Assembly (NCBI RefSeq): GCF_036373705.1
Contig: NC_089853.1
Span: 1,962,001-2,026,000 of the forward strand
DNA: 64,000 nucleotides
Reading direction: 5' to 3'
Source of the DNA: Amia ocellicauda
Lineage: Eukaryota; Chordata; Actinopteri; Amiiformes; Amiidae
Part shown: positions 1-11,394 of the stretch, piece after piece
How positions within the stretch are numbered: the first letter of the stretch is position 1
How the letters are laid out: every line of letters begins with the position of its first letter
Notes under the pieces: model-generated
What the model saw: the letters and a program-made list of their open reading frames with translations, nothing else
The model's database searches: none
What the model was told of the DNA's origin: nothing
Program-made: the position numbers and the translations under genes

Positions 1-231
1 TAGTTTTTAGCTTTTGTATTGTTTTAGTATTTTATTGCCCAGATAATTTTAACTATTTTAGACTGAGCCCTGGGGAATAGCAGACTTCGTGCCCTGCTAG
101 TTGCCCCTTCCCCCTCCTTGTACTGATCGTGTCGTGAATAATTTGCTGTAACTAAATAATAAATATTTAATAAATAATAAATATCCAATAAATATTTTTC
201 TTATTGACTTCTTGAAGTCTGTGGTGCATGT
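1..231. other. AT-rich sequence, no gene seen
   Basis: A low-complexity stretch with repeated AATAAATATT units around 155-200. I see no coding potential here. It could be the flank or the tail of a neighbouring repeat. Confidence 0.4.
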
Positions 232-2035
232 ACCGAGATCTCGAACCTGGGTGGTGGCAAGTCCATGTAGTGGAACTAGGTTTGGGTTCAGTGTTCACTA
301 CCACCAATGATATTTTGTTTTGTCTCAATCCCTTTTGTATGCGCTATACAACATTTTCTCTCTTGATATTTTTTTGCATACCTCTATTAAACCATGTTGG
401 CCCATGTTTTTTGGTCCTCAATTTGCTAAGCTTTGGTACAAATTTCACATGAGCCTCAAGTAAAATATACCCATCCATTTTCAACTGAATTTGTATCCAG
501 TGTGCTCCAGTCTACCTCTTCTAAGTGCCGCCTCATACCTTCAAGGTTTGCTTTTCTAAAATTGTAGTCCTTGTTTTTTGAATGCCTCAAAGCTAACCAT
601 ATTGTGATCACAGTTTGCCATTGGTTCTCTAACTAGTGTCCCTCTGACTCTATCTGGTCATTTGAAAACATCAAGTCAATGCATGCTCTCTCCCGGTTGG
701 TTCCCCGACAAATTGAGTTAGAAATCGGTTATTTACCATCTCAACCATTTCTATTTCTGCTTCTGTATTCCTGACTGGTCTTTCCCAGTCTATGTTTGGG
801 AAATTGAAATTCCCCATTATAAGAGCCACATCCTTGCTACATGCAGTCCTGATTACACTGTACAATGCAACATCTTGATGAATATCTGAGTTGGGTGGTC
901 TGTAACACACTCCTACCACTAATCCTCCAGATCTCTTGTTCAAAAGTTTCACCCACAAAGATTCTGTTCCATTACTGGGATCTAATTTGAGTTCTACTGC
1001 CTCAATGTAATTTTTCACATAATGCTACCTCACCACCTCTTCGATTTTGCCCGTCTCTCCTAAACTGTGTGTATCCTTTCAACTTGTATTCATCCCCATC
1101 ATTTTCTGTAAGCCATGTTTCCGTCACTCCTAGAACATCATAGTCACACACCAGAACTGTGGCTTCTAGGTCTAACATCTTGTTCTTTATACTCCTGGCA
1201 TTGAGGTACAAACATTTCAGGACTTTCCTACTAGCAGTTTCCCTTTTTTTTCTTTCTTTAGTGGAACATCTCCCATTGTCAGAGCTCCCTGTCCCCCTGG
1301 TCCCTAGTTTAAAAGATTCTCAATTACTCTGCACATACACTCTCCCAATGCATTAGCCCCCCTTCTGTTTAGATGCAGACCGTCCAGTTTGTACAAGTCA
1401 CATCTATCCCAGAAGAAAGACCAATGCTCCATAAACCTAAACCCCTCTTCCCTACACCAAGATTTCAACCACGTGTTACACTTTCTAATCTCTGCCTGTC
1501 TCCCTGCCCATGCACGTGGTACCAGAAGTATATCAGAGAAAACCCGTCTACTAGTTGAGGGAGATCTGCAACCTGAGCACCAGGCAGGCAAGATACCATG
1601 CGGGTCTCCTTATCACTAGAACACATTGTGTGATCTACGCCTCTAAGAATTGAGTCTCCTACTATAACTACCTCCCTGTTCTGGGGGGAGTGGGCACCAT
1701 GGTGCTCTGGTGCTCAACTGCCCCTCCATCACCCTCTGAGCTGTCACTGTCCAACTAGGTGTCCAGCAGTTGGAACCTGTTGGGCATTTCTAGCTCTTGA
1801 GATGTCTCTAGGGGTTGTGCGCACCCTTTTCTGCGGTTATGACCTACTGTAAACCAGCAGTTCTCTATGCTGTCCTGCTCTGAGGTCTCAACTCTCCTAG
1901 GTTTTGGCTGCACACCATCTCTATTATGGGCTGATTGACTAATTCTTCTATATCCCTAATATAGTGCAGATCAACAAGCTGGGCCTCACGAACCTTGATC
2001 TCTAGGATTTCAACATGCTGATGTAACTGGGTTAT
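232..2035 (-). mobile_element. CR1-type LINE fragment (ORF1 esterase + ORF2 endonuclease), decayed
   Basis: This is a non-LTR retrotransposon remnant read on the minus strand, 5' end near 2035. About 1950-2030 encodes a helical, leucine-rich stretch like the ORF1 coiled coil. Bases 1304-1560 encode a piece resembling the SGNH-esterase domain of CR1 ORF1, with the segment DGLHLNRRG carrying the C-terminal catalytic-type Asp and His. Bases 1002-1211 begin the ORF2 apurinic endonuclease (LNARSIKNK start, VTETWL motif). Bases 671-1018 continue it (VCYRPPN, then GNFNFPNIDW where GDFN is usual). Reading frames are broken between these parts, and the copy stops near 232 before any reverse transcriptase, so it is dead. 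Family assignment is by motif recognition; the Asp-to-Asn change in the GDFN motif would itself damage the endonuclease. Confidence 0.85.
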
Positions 2036-2302
2036 TGTATTATATATGTATATGTTATTTTATTTTATTTTCTCCTTATCTTGGTGAACTTCTTCAAAAC
2101 TTGAATTGTATCTAGTCAGAAATCAGTTTGTTTAATAAAAAAAGTTGTAAATGGGTTCCTAGTTAGTTTGTTGTAGCTGGGGCTTTATTTCATGATACAC
2201 ATGTTGGTAGCACATGTTAGAGTACTCCATTTTACCTCAGAAGCATTGTGGATGCAGATACGGATAGGATGTGTTTTTCAGCTCTCCTCCATAGTTTTCA
2301 CA

Positions 2303-3681
2303 TACAGTGAGGGAAAAAAGTATTTGATCCCCTGCTGATTTTGTACGTTTGCCCACTGACAAAGAAATGATCAGTCTATAATTTTAATGGTAGGTGTATT
2401 TTAACAGTGAGAGACAGAGTAACAAAAAAAAATCAATCACAGAGGTCATGAGTTTCTTGTAGTTGGCCACCAGGTTTGCACACATCTCAGGAGGGATTTT
2501 GTCCCACTCCTCTTTGCAGATCCTCTCCAAGTCATTAAGGTTTCGAGGCTGACGTATGGCAACTCGAACCTTCAGCTCCCTCCACAGATTTTCTATGGGA
2601 TTAAGGTCTGGAGACTGGCTATGCCACTCCAGGACCTTAATGTACTTCTTCTTGAGCCACTCCTTTGTTACCTTGGCTGTGTGATTTGGGTCATTGTCAT
2701 GCTGGAATACCCATCCACGACCCATTTTCAATGCCCTGGCTGAGGGAAGGAGGTTCTCACCCAAGATTTGATGGTACATGGCCCCGTCCATGGTCCCTTT
2801 GATGCGGTGCAGTTGTCCTGTCCCCTTGATGCCAAAGAGCTCGATTTTGGTCTCATCTGACCACAACACTTTCACCCAGTTCTCCTCTGAATCATTCAGA
2901 TGTTCATTGGCAAACTTCAGATGGGCCTGTACGTGTGCTTTCTTGAGTAGGGGGACCTTGCAGGCGCTGCAGGATTTCAGTCCTTCATGGCGTAGTGTGT
3001 TACCAATTGTTTTCTTGGTGACTATGGTCCCAGCTGCCTTGAGATCATTAACAAGATCCTCCCGTGTAGTTCTGGGCTGATTCCTCACCGTTCTCATGAT
3101 CATTGAAACTCCACGAGGTGAGATCTTGCATGGAGCCCCAGACCGAGGGAGACTGACAGTTATTTTGTGTTTCTTCCATTTGCGAATAATCGCACCAACT
3201 GTTATCACCTTCTCACCAAGCTGCTTGGCGATGGTCTTGTAGCCCATTACAGCCTTGTGTAGGTCTACAATCTTGTCCCTGACATCCTTGGACAGCTCTT
3301 TGGTCTTGGCCATGGTGGAGAGTTTGGAATCTGATTGATTGATTGCTTCTGTGGACAGGTGTCTTTTATACAGGTAATGAGCTGAGATTAGGAGCACTCC
3401 CTTTAAGAGAGTGCTCCTAATCTCAGCGCTTTACTTGTATAAAAGACACCTGGGAGCCAGAAATCTTGCTGATTGATAGGGGATCAAATACTTATTTCCC
3501 TCATTAACATGCAAATCAATTTATAACTTTTTTGAAATGCATTTTTCTGGATTTTTTTTTGTTACTCTGTCTCAAACTGTTAAAATACACCTACCATTAA
3601 AATTATAGACTGATCATTTCTTTGTCAGTGGGCAAACGTACAAAATCAGCAGGGGATCAAATACTTTTTTCCCTCATTGTA
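2303..3681 (-). mobile_element. Tc1/mariner-type transposon with long inverted repeats
   Basis: Terminal inverted repeats of about 110 bp bound the element. The left end begins TACAGTGAGGGAAAAAAGTA and the right end is its near-perfect complement finishing at 3681; a TA dinucleotide at each end fits the Tc1 target site. Inside lies a transposase on the minus strand. A strong hairpin at about 3379-3427 (19-bp arms around a short loop) sits just upstream of the transposase start. The copy is internally deleted in the coding region, so it is probably non-autonomous. Confidence 0.93.
2384..3313 (-). pseudogene. Tc1-like transposase, internally deleted
   Basis: An open frame on the minus strand with the likely start at 3313 (MAKTKELS). 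An N-terminal helix-turn-helix region (about residues 1-110) precedes a DDE catalytic domain. The catalytic motifs are visible: WSDETK (first Asp), QHDNDPNH (second Asp) and [11 protein letters not shown] (Glu). Between the first and second, the text jumps from LFGI straight to [11 protein letters not shown], about 38 residues short of related Tc1 transposases as I know them. The deletion removes the strands linking the first two acidic residues. The C-terminus runs out of the family sequence into the terminal repeat. I infer no activity despite the open frame. Confidence 0.88.
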
Positions 3682-4390
3682 AATGAGTCTCTTTTCGGGC
3701 CGTGCTGGGACCCCAACCAGACTGCAGATAAGAAACAGCTATTAATATAAAGTCTCAGATTGCACAACTCCAGTGTAATTGTTCAATATCTTTCTCCTGC
3801 TCCACAGGCACGCATCTGCACCACAAGGACTGAAAGCAAGCCGAAGCAGATTAGTCTCTACACCCCAACACAGGGACCCTTCTCCATGTGGTAAACAAAC
3901 AGCCTCTTTTGTCACTTCCAGTTTCCAAGGCTTCCTTTATAATCCGTAATTGGGGAGGTCTTCTCCCTATCTGCCACTGCCTCTGCCACTGCCTCTGCCT
4001 CTGCCTCTGCCGTTTACTTCCCTCCAGCCCTGCTCTTGGTTTGGCTCTCCGTGTGTTCAGTAGTAGGTTGCGCCCCGACTGACCGTGTCTCTGGGTTTAA
4101 TACTAACAAAAGAGGTAGGGGTGCAGGTGAAGGCAATCAATGAGACAGTGTGCAGGCAAGTCCATGTAAGAATGCGATCCGGCGGCTTGTGCTCAGCGAC
4201 GAAAGCAATCCATCAAATAAACCAATAATTAACCCAATAACCAATCAACCACAAAAATATAAACAATAAGGAAGTAAAAGGAAAATACTTCATAAATAAA
4301 GCAATCGTGAAAACCAATCAGTGCACAAAACTGTAATTAAGTGAGAATAAATCATAATAAATAAATAAATAGAAAGTGATCAATCAACTG
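3682..4390. other. Intergenic, no gene recognised
   Basis: No convincing ORF or repeat ends were found. A short (CTGCCT)n run lies near 3972-4010 and an AT-rich AATAAA-like stretch near 4200-4380. Confidence 0.3.
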
Positions 4391-4394
4391 CTGA

Positions 4395-4925
4395 TGGTGT
4401 ATGATTTCATCTGTGTTTATCATGACAATCAAAAATCAGTTAATAGATTACATTAACTATTGTACCATGCTTCCAAATATTTGTTGCAAACATGTCTTTA
4501 TAATGCTGCCGGCTCAATCTTTTTTCTTTGCAACGTAAAATTAACAGCGGCTGACTGGAGTACTGAGCTGGAGGCCAGTGTATTCAGTCATGTTGGGAAG
4601 AACTCCGCTGCCTGCAATTCAATTGAACGATAAAACTGAACGAGTCAGTCATTCATGAGTCTTTTTACTTAAGCAAATGTTCGGTGCATGTTTTCATCTG
4701 TGTTTTCCATTAAATCAATAATCAACTAACTACATTCATTGTTGTAGCCTGCATCCAATTATCAGTTATAAACATGTCTTGATCCTGGCTTGATCTATTT
4801 ATCTCTGCGAATGTACACAGACATTGATCGGAGCACTGAGCTGGAGGACCGTGTATGAAGCAAATGATCATGTTGTAGAAATCCGCTGGCAACCGTTCGA
4901 ATGAATAATACAAGTAAATGAGTCA
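4395..4925. repeat. Diverged tandem duplication, unit about 285 bp
   Basis: Two units, about 4395-4660 and 4685-4925, share ordered blocks: CATCTGTGTTT, AACATGTCTT, GCACTGAGCTGGAGG, ATCATGTTG-type and AA(C/A)TCCGCTG. The spacing between blocks is conserved, so this is an old direct duplication. The sequence that follows (to about 4980) includes CGAACTGCACATCACTA, which resembles an end of fish DNA transposons of uncertain class. Confidence 0.65.
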
Positions 4926-5525
4926 CTACAAAGATTTGTTCAAAAAGAACAAATCGTCGCGAACTGCACATCACTAATACGAACTGAGAAATCCGAGTGC
5001 CTGCCACTGATGGTGCTTCAAGCCCGTTCAGAGCACAGCCATTGGAAAGAGTACTGTGAATTTCATTGGCAGCTAACTGGGATAATTACATTTTCTTGTG
5101 GCCGCTTTTAATTACATTTGTGGCCATTTGGAGGGGGGCATTACAGCCACACAAGGGGGCATTGAAGGCCATGGCTGTTGGTGCCGCTCAGAAATACTCA
5201 CCTGGCAGCCTGCGGGCCATATCCAGCTCGCTTGTCAATTTAGAACGGCCCTTTTGTCACCTCCAGCTTCGGATGGGGTACAAGACCCAGGTGCAGAGAT
5301 CAGGCAGCGTCTTACTAACAAAGGGTCTAGGGCCGGCAAACAAGAACAAAGAAGGTCTGGCAAAAGGTGTGGTCAGAAGGCAGCCAGGGGTCAGGCGATC
5401 AAGCAAACAAACTATACTGGGAAATCCAAGAAGACAGGGTTGTAGAAACAAGCAAAGATCAGTGAACAGAGATCGGTCTAGTAAACGGGCATGGGATTGC
5501 TACAGGACATAAACAAAACTTTGCG
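4926..5525. other. Intergenic, no gene recognised
   Basis: Some open frames exist (for example 5066-5512 on +), but they have no recognisable domain and look like chance openings in GC-richer DNA. Confidence 0.3.
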
Positions 5526-5529
5526 AAGA

Positions 5530-7178
5530 CTTGTGGGAACCAACCCTTGACGCCACCTCTCCTCAGAACTACCACTCTGTCTCCCTACTCTCCTTCCTCT
5601 CAAAGACCCTCGAGTGTGCGGCCCACTGTCAGCTCTCTTCATTTGTTTCCCATCACTCACTCTTGGATCCTCTGCAATCCAGCTTCCGCACAGCTCACTC
5701 CGCTGAGACGGCTCTCCTGGCAGTCACTGACTCCCTCAACTGTGCTCGAGCGGCCTCCCTCTCCTCAGTCCTCATCCTCCTTGACCTCTCTGCAGCACCT
5801 GACACTGTCGATCACTCCATCCTCCTCTCCTGCCTCGCTGACCTTGGAATCTCTGGGACTGCTCTCACCTGGTTCTCCTCCTACCTCAACGACTGGACCT
5901 ATCAAGTGACATGGCGAGGTTCCTCATCCACCCCTGAGCCTCTCCTCACAGGTGTTGAATCCAGACTTTATCTGTTTATGGATTATTCCCAATAAATCAG
6001 AACGATGAACCAGAAGTATGTGAAGATAGAAGTTTATTGTGATACAAACAACTGTTGGAAGGATGTGATTACAGAGGCGGTCTCTACGATAGCAGATCCT
6101 TAAAGGTACATTACACACACACATATATTTATATCCAATCCAATCTCTTTATACATGTCAGCCTCTTTAGGACATATTACAGATCTTGTTGCTGGGCAGA
6201 CAGGGAATTTGTCCGTTATCATAACTCATAACACAAAGAGCAGTCCGAGAATATTTTTGACAGTTTCTCTTGATAACCACAGAGAAAAACAACTCCTTGT
6301 ATAATACAGACAGTCTGGATACTTTCTAACAGAGTTAGGTCATAGTTATTCACACAGCACTCCTCATCATAACTTCCTCAAAGTGGATAATTTTTAGAAC
6401 AAGAAACTATGTAACCCTTTGAGCCCCAGCCTCCTCACAGGCGTATCCCAAGGCTCTGTCCTGGGCTCCCTCCTGTTCTCTCTCTACACTCGCTCCCTGG
6501 GCCCCCTCACATCCCATGGTTTATCCTACCACATCTACGCAGATGATGCCCAGATCTTCCTGACCCTCTCATCCCCTCTTGCATCTCTTCCTACTTGTCG
6601 GCTATCTCCGCCTGGTTGCACTCACACCACCTCACATCTCGATCCCCTTGGAATCCACCACACTCTCTTCTTCTTCTTCCACTAAAAACCCTCGATCCTG
6701 CACTCTCCTACACCCAGCACATCACCATGCTGACACACACCTGTAGATTCTTCCTGAGCAACATACGCCGAATCCGTCCCTTCCTCACCGACTACTTGAC
6801 TCAGCTGCTCGTCCAGTCACTGGTCCTCTCCCGCCAGGACTACTGCAACTCCTTCCTGGCCGGCCCGCCTGCATCTACTACCCGCTGCTCCAGCTCATCC
6901 AGAACTCTGCGGCTCGTCTGATATTCTCTCTGTCCCGATTCGCATACGCTACTCCACTGCTCCGCTCCCTCCACTGGCTCCCGATAGCGGCACGCATTCA
7001 GTTCAGGACTTTGACCCTCACCTACTGCTGTCTGGACCACACTGCACCAAGCTTGTAATGTTTGATGCCTTGTACTGAACTGTATTCTTGCACTTTGTAT
7101 TGAGCTTATGTTTTGTAAGTCGCCCTGGATAAGGAATAATGTATTTCTTCTGCCAATAAATAAATAATAATAATAATA
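5530..7178 (+). mobile_element. L2-type LINE, reverse transcriptase and 3' end, interrupted
   Basis: Bases 5531-5956 encode the first part of an L2-like reverse transcriptase (SVSLLSFLSKTLE, then LLDLSAAPDTVDH, where DLSAAFDTV with Phe is usual). After a 460-bp interruption the match resumes at about 6420 with [20 protein letters not shown] and the catalytic box YADDAQIF (about 6534-6557). Frames then shift, and the C-terminal part (LVLSRQDYCNSFLAG; LHWLPIAARIQF) follows to about 7050. The 3' end has the L2-like tail GTAAGTCGCCCTGGATAAG and an (AATA)/(TAA) run ending near 7178. Several frameshifts mean the copy is dead. Confidence 0.88.
5957..6419. mobile_element. Unclassified insertion inside the L2 element
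   Basis: This segment has no reverse-transcriptase match and splits the L2 domain. It is flanked by near copies of the L2 text: GAGCCTCTCCTCACAGGTGT before and GAGCCCCAGCCTCCTCACAGG after, as a target-site or microhomology duplication would give. The inside is AT-rich with no ORF of note. It could be a SINE/MITE or a filler insertion. Confidence 0.5.
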
Positions 7179-7599
7179 ACAGACCGGAATATATAGTGGC
7201 GTAAAGGGCAGGTGAAACTAGAAACAGGTATCTGGGGCAAAGTGATGATAGAGTAGATGAGGAGAAATGGTAAGCAGAGTGTGAATGACATCATGTGGTG
7301 ACAAACAGTACAACATGCGGGAATGTTACACCTTCGATAAATTCTTAGCATTAATACAAAAAAATCTGCAAAAAAATCCTAACAAAAATCGGATGTTTAA
7401 TGACAAAATGAGCCATCATTCAATATCCTCCAATAAAATAATCCGTTTTTCTCTAGTCCCGCCGGTTAAGTGCTGTCAATCAATATCATGTTAGAGCCAA
7501 TCCGAGTTGCCAAATATTCACTGTGCACCGCCGCGGTCTGCAACTGTCTGCCAGCACAATCAAGGTATTTTACAATTGTTTAGCACAAAGTGAATGTAA

Positions 7600-7835
7600 G
7601 CTGGAAACATCATAAGAAACAAGAAAAGTTGATGAAAATAGGCAATTCAAAAGGGAGTGGACTGAGAAATACCTGTTTGTAAAAATGACAGGAGGGAAGC
7701 CTATGTGCCTGCTGTGCAAAAAGACTACAATCTAAGGAGACACTTTAAAACTAAACACTCACAATTCGACATTAACTTTCCAGTTGGTTCAGATGTACGA
7801 CAAAATAAAGTTAAAAACCTAACCACCTCCTATGA
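7600..7835 (+). pseudogene. hAT transposase N-terminal zinc-finger relic (ZBED/GTF2IRD2-type)
   Basis: Broken frames encode a KRKVDEN-like start, then CLLCKK and LRRHFKTKHSQFD, which together form a C2H2/BED-like finger. This is the N-terminal signature of the hAT transposase group related to ZBED5 and GTF2IRD2. The matching catalytic part lies about 3.6 kb downstream (11395-12180), on the same strand. Stops and frameshifts are present in the finger itself. Confidence 0.6.
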
Positions 7836-7959
7836 GCAGAGCCGGGTCACTGGTGCGATGGCCGCGGCCGTGTGGCGCGGTGGTAACAGAAGAGACTTAG
7901 TTGCGGACTCTGGCTGTGAATCAGCGGCCGTTAGAAGTGCAGAAAGCAGGTGATGCCAT

Positions 7960-8407
7960 CGTTAAAGATACACCCGTGTCGGACTCAAGGACAGTCGAAG
8001 CTCTGGCAGCGGAGGTTTTTGAAACTGTTGGACAGACTCATGGACCAGGACTAACTAGGTGACTTGTAATCCATTGATGGTCCATCCACAGAGCACAAGA
8101 AATCCCGGTAGATAAACAGTCCACGTTTGGCTATAATTCCATATTGACATACAGGCCAGTTCGCACTAACAATAGCCTATAAAACGATCATAGCGATGTG
8201 CTTTAGCCATACACACCACAATGCACCAACAAAACACAGGACTAAGACAAGCCCTTTATTTGTAACTCCAGAACCGCCGCACCGCATAATGTGCGACCAA
8301 AACATTAAATACAATAACGTTGGAAAAACGTAATAGTTGTACATATAAACATAACACATTTTCAGTGCAGAAACACTGCATTTACATTGAAAATTATAGT
8401 GTTTTTC

Positions 8408-8448
<41 letters not shown>

Positions 8449-8794
8449 GTAATAGTAGTAGTATTATGTTTTTTAAACTAGGGCATAAACATGACAAATA
8501 AAAAATAAAACAAACAACGCAATAAAGTGTAAACTGGTGTATAAATGGGTATGCACATATCTGAGAAGGGGTTGTAGCATTTTGTGGTCCGAGGTCCGGA
8601 CGTCAGCACAGTGGTCCGCGGAGTCCAGATCACGTAGCGCAAACTGGGATATTTTTTTTTCTTTCTTTTCTTGGACATATCGTCTAAAACACGTTTACTG
8701 TAAAATATGTGGTCGACATATGGAAACTACAAACATAATAATACAAAACATAATAATCATAAACATATAATATTATAGTTATCAACCCTACTGT

Positions 8795-8854
<60 letters not shown>

Positions 8855-9600
8855 TGTTTACTGTTATTGTCCCGTGCAATAACGGGGAAGGCATTAAGTA
8901 TATTAGCCACTACGTAGCCGATATAGTTTTATGCCTTTTAAAAACAAAAACACAAATCAGAACAAATGAGAAAGTGTTCACATGCGCAGTGTCCGCTCCG
9001 GAGCCGAGCGCTGTAGTGCTGCAGCCGCTTTACTCTTTAAACTCCTAAAACTATCCACACTACACTGATGATAATCACACATGTTCATAGTGTCCGTGTG
9101 TCTCTGTGCATGACGAGCACATGTGTCTGAGCCTCAGTGTGTCAGTGCCGTGTTGAGTCTCCAGCGCTGCGGAGGAAAATCTCCTCCATACGGGCCGAGT
9201 CCCAGCGGAGCCCCGAGCGCAGCGCCCGGTCCGGCCATCACAGCGGCGCACAGGCGCTCTGTTTTCACTCTTCCGCAGACACGGGTGCGGTTGTGTCTGT
9301 TAACCGCACAGTACAGCTGTGCTGCTGCAAATGGATATGTTATGCCTTCGTCTGCGTACAATTTCCGAGGTCCGGACCACTGCACTGCACTGCTCTGCCC
9401 GGTCCGGACCAGTACGTCACAGTTACTACAGTTGATTGTATAATATTCTGTCAAAGTTTACAGAAAACTACAGTAGGTATAGTGTATAGGTTTATTCCAT
9501 ATGGGGTTATTTTTAACGCAATGTTTCCATCGGTAACATAACTGTCAAAACGCCACGAGGAAACTGAGACTACTGTACCAGAAGCAGGCTGTATGGGTAA
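7960..9600. other. Filler between hAT parts: microsatellites and a CpG-rich block
   Basis: The stretch holds an (ATT)n run at about 8408-8447 and an (AAT)n run at about 8797-8852. A CpG-rich block follows at about 8975-9430, containing a CATGCGCAGT site. The 14-mer TCCGAGGTCCGGAC occurs at 8588 (13 of its bases) and again at 9364. No supported gene; overlapping ORFs on both strands at 9120-9540 look like effects of base composition. Confidence 0.45.
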
Positions 9601-10796
9601 TATACACTCACCTAAAGGATTATTAGGAACACCTGTTCAATTTCTCATTAATGCAATTATCTAACCAACCAATCACATGGCAGTTGCTTCAATGCATTTA
9701 GGGGTGTGGTCCTGGTCAAGACAATCTCCTGAACTCCAAACTGAATGTCTGAATGGGAAAGAAAGGTGATTTAAGCAATTTTGAGCGTGGCATGGTTGTT
9801 GGTGCCAGACGGGCCGGTCTGAGTATTTCACAATCTGCTCAGTTACTGGGATTTTCACGCACAACCATTTCTAGGGTTTACAAAGAATGGTGTGAAAAGG
9901 GAAAAACATCCAGTATGCGGCAGTCCTGTGGGCGAAAATGCCTTGTTGATGCTAGAGGTCAGAGGAGAATGGGCCGACTGATTCAAGCAGATAGAAGAGC
10001 AACTTTGACTGAAATAACCACTCGTTACAACCGAGGTATGCAGCAAAGCATTTGTGAAGCCACAACACGTACAACCTTGAGGCGGATGGGCTACAACAGC
10101 AGAAGACCCCACCGGGTACCACTCATCTCCACTACAAATAGGAAAAAGAGGCTACAATTTGCACAAGCTCACCAAAATTGGACAGTTGAAGACTGGAAAA
10201 ATGTTGCCTGGTCTGATGAGTCTCGATTTCTGTTGAGACATTCAGATGGTAGAGTCAGAATTTGGCGTAAACAGAATGAGAACATGGATCCATCATGCCT
10301 TGTTACCACTGTGCAGGCTGGTGGTGGTGGTGTAATGGTGTGGGGGATGTTTTCTTGGCACACTTTAGGCCTCTTAGTGCCAATTGGGCATCGTTTAAAT
10401 GCCACGGCCTACCTGAGCATTGTTTCTGACCATGTCCATCCCTTTATGACCACCATGTACCCATCCTCTGATGGCTACTTCCAGCAGGATAATGCACCAT
10501 GTCACAAAGGTCGAATCATTTCAAATTGGTTTCTTGAACATGACAATGAGTTCACTGTACTAAACTGGCCCCCACAGTCACCAGATCTCAACCCAATAGA
10601 GCATCTTTGGGATGTGGTGGAACGGGAGCTTCGTGCCCTGGATGTGCATCCCACAAATCTCCATCAACTGCAAGATGCTATCCTATCAATATGGGCCAAC
10701 ATTTCTAAAGAATGCTTTCAGCACCTTGTTGAATCAATGCCACGTAGAATTAAGGTATTAGTATGGTGTTCCTAATAATCCTTTAGGTGAGTGTAT
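9601..10796 (+). mobile_element. Tc1-like transposon, copy A
   Basis: Perfect terminal inverted repeats begin TATACACTCACCTAAAGGAT at 9601 and end in the complement at 10796. It is about 1.2 kb with one transposase gene. It is nearly identical to copies at 14308-15536 and 51984-53213. A deletion of about 33 bp just before the right repeat distinguishes it from the intact copy. The host site lies inside the older hAT remnant. Confidence 0.96.
9753..10775 (+). CDS. Tc1-like transposase, copy A (altered C-terminus)
   Basis: A DDE transposase of 340 residues that cuts and pastes its own element at TA sites. N-terminal helix-turn-helix: [18 protein letters not shown] and [16 protein letters not shown] (about residues 9-48). 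Catalytic domain: WSDESRF, then [10 protein letters not shown], then [12 protein letters not shown], supplying Asp, Asp and Glu (DD34E type). Compared with the 346-aa copy B, a roughly 33-bp deletion replaces the final [12 protein letters not shown] with a short VLVWCS. All catalytic residues remain, so activity cannot be excluded, but loss of the conserved tail makes copy B the better candidate. Confidence 0.93.
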   Translation: MGKKGDLSNFERGMVVGARRAGLSISQSAQLLGFSRTTISRVYKEWCEKGKTSSMRQSCGRKCLVDARGQRRMGRLIQADRRATLTEITTRYNRGMQQSICEATTRTTLRRMGYNSRRPHRVPLISTTNRKKRLQFAQAHQNWTVEDWKNVAWSDESRFLLRHSDGRVRIWRKQNENMDPSCLVTTVQAGGGGVMVWGMFSWHTLGLLVPIGHRLNATAYLSIVSDHVHPFMTTMYPSSDGYFQQDNAPCHKGRIISNWFLEHDNEFTVLNWPPQSPDLNPIEHLWDVVERELRALDVHPTNLHQLQDAILSIWANISKECFQHLVESMPRRIKVLVWCS

Positions 10797-10799
10797 ATA

Positions 10800-11390
10800 A
10801 CAGTGTAAACTGCATAAAACCATACAAAACCATTTCAAGCATATCAAAAAGGAGCACTGTGCCGCCAGGACCACATCTCTCACAGCTTCATTGCAGTTCA
10901 GACTGCACATGGCTCAGCTCTTGCAATGTCACTGAATCGGGCCAGTGTCTGCTGTGTCGCTCTGTCGTGCGTGCGGTCCCTCTGCGGGCTCCTGGGGGCC
11001 TCAGGCCTGCTGGACATCGTGGTGGCAGCCCCTCGGCGGCCCTCGTTCCCCGATATTATTATTTTACGTTTTTTTGAACTGAAAAATTCAGCTATACACA
11101 TTCGTTTTGTTTCATCGACATGTTTCTTTTCGGCTGTTAGGCTGGTGCATTTGATCAGTCTTAAGAAGAGCACTGATCGTGGCGGGAAAGGGATAAAACG
11201 CTGATCCACCAATCCTGCTCCGAAATGTGTTTATCAAAAAATAAAAAAGCTGCCACACGTCAGATCACACGATAAGTAGTATTTGTGCAGTAACAGAAAC
11301 AGGGCATTTGATTTTTCTCACAATGTGTTAATAGTTTATTTACAATGTACAATTACAGACAGTTTATATACTGCTATATCACTGCTGATG
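10800..11390. other. No gene recognised; GC-rich patch
   Basis: Bases 10925-11065 are GC-rich, with open frames on both strands that match nothing I know. This is probably part of, or inserted into, the old hAT element. Confidence 0.3.
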
Positions 11391-11394
11391 CTCT

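Noticed and set aside
5066-5512. 148-aa ORF on +
   Set aside because: No recognisable domain; it overlaps other open frames, and its composition is Arg/Gln/Ser-rich as from chance. No promoter or splice evidence.
8408-8852. CRISPR-like or satellite array
   Set aside because: They are plain (ATT)n and (AAT)n microsatellites with no spacers. CRISPR arrays are not expected in vertebrate DNA.
9123-9541. Overlapping 100+ aa ORFs on both strands
   Set aside because: They lie in a CpG-rich block where stop codons are rare by composition. No domain, no splice context, and both strands are equally open.
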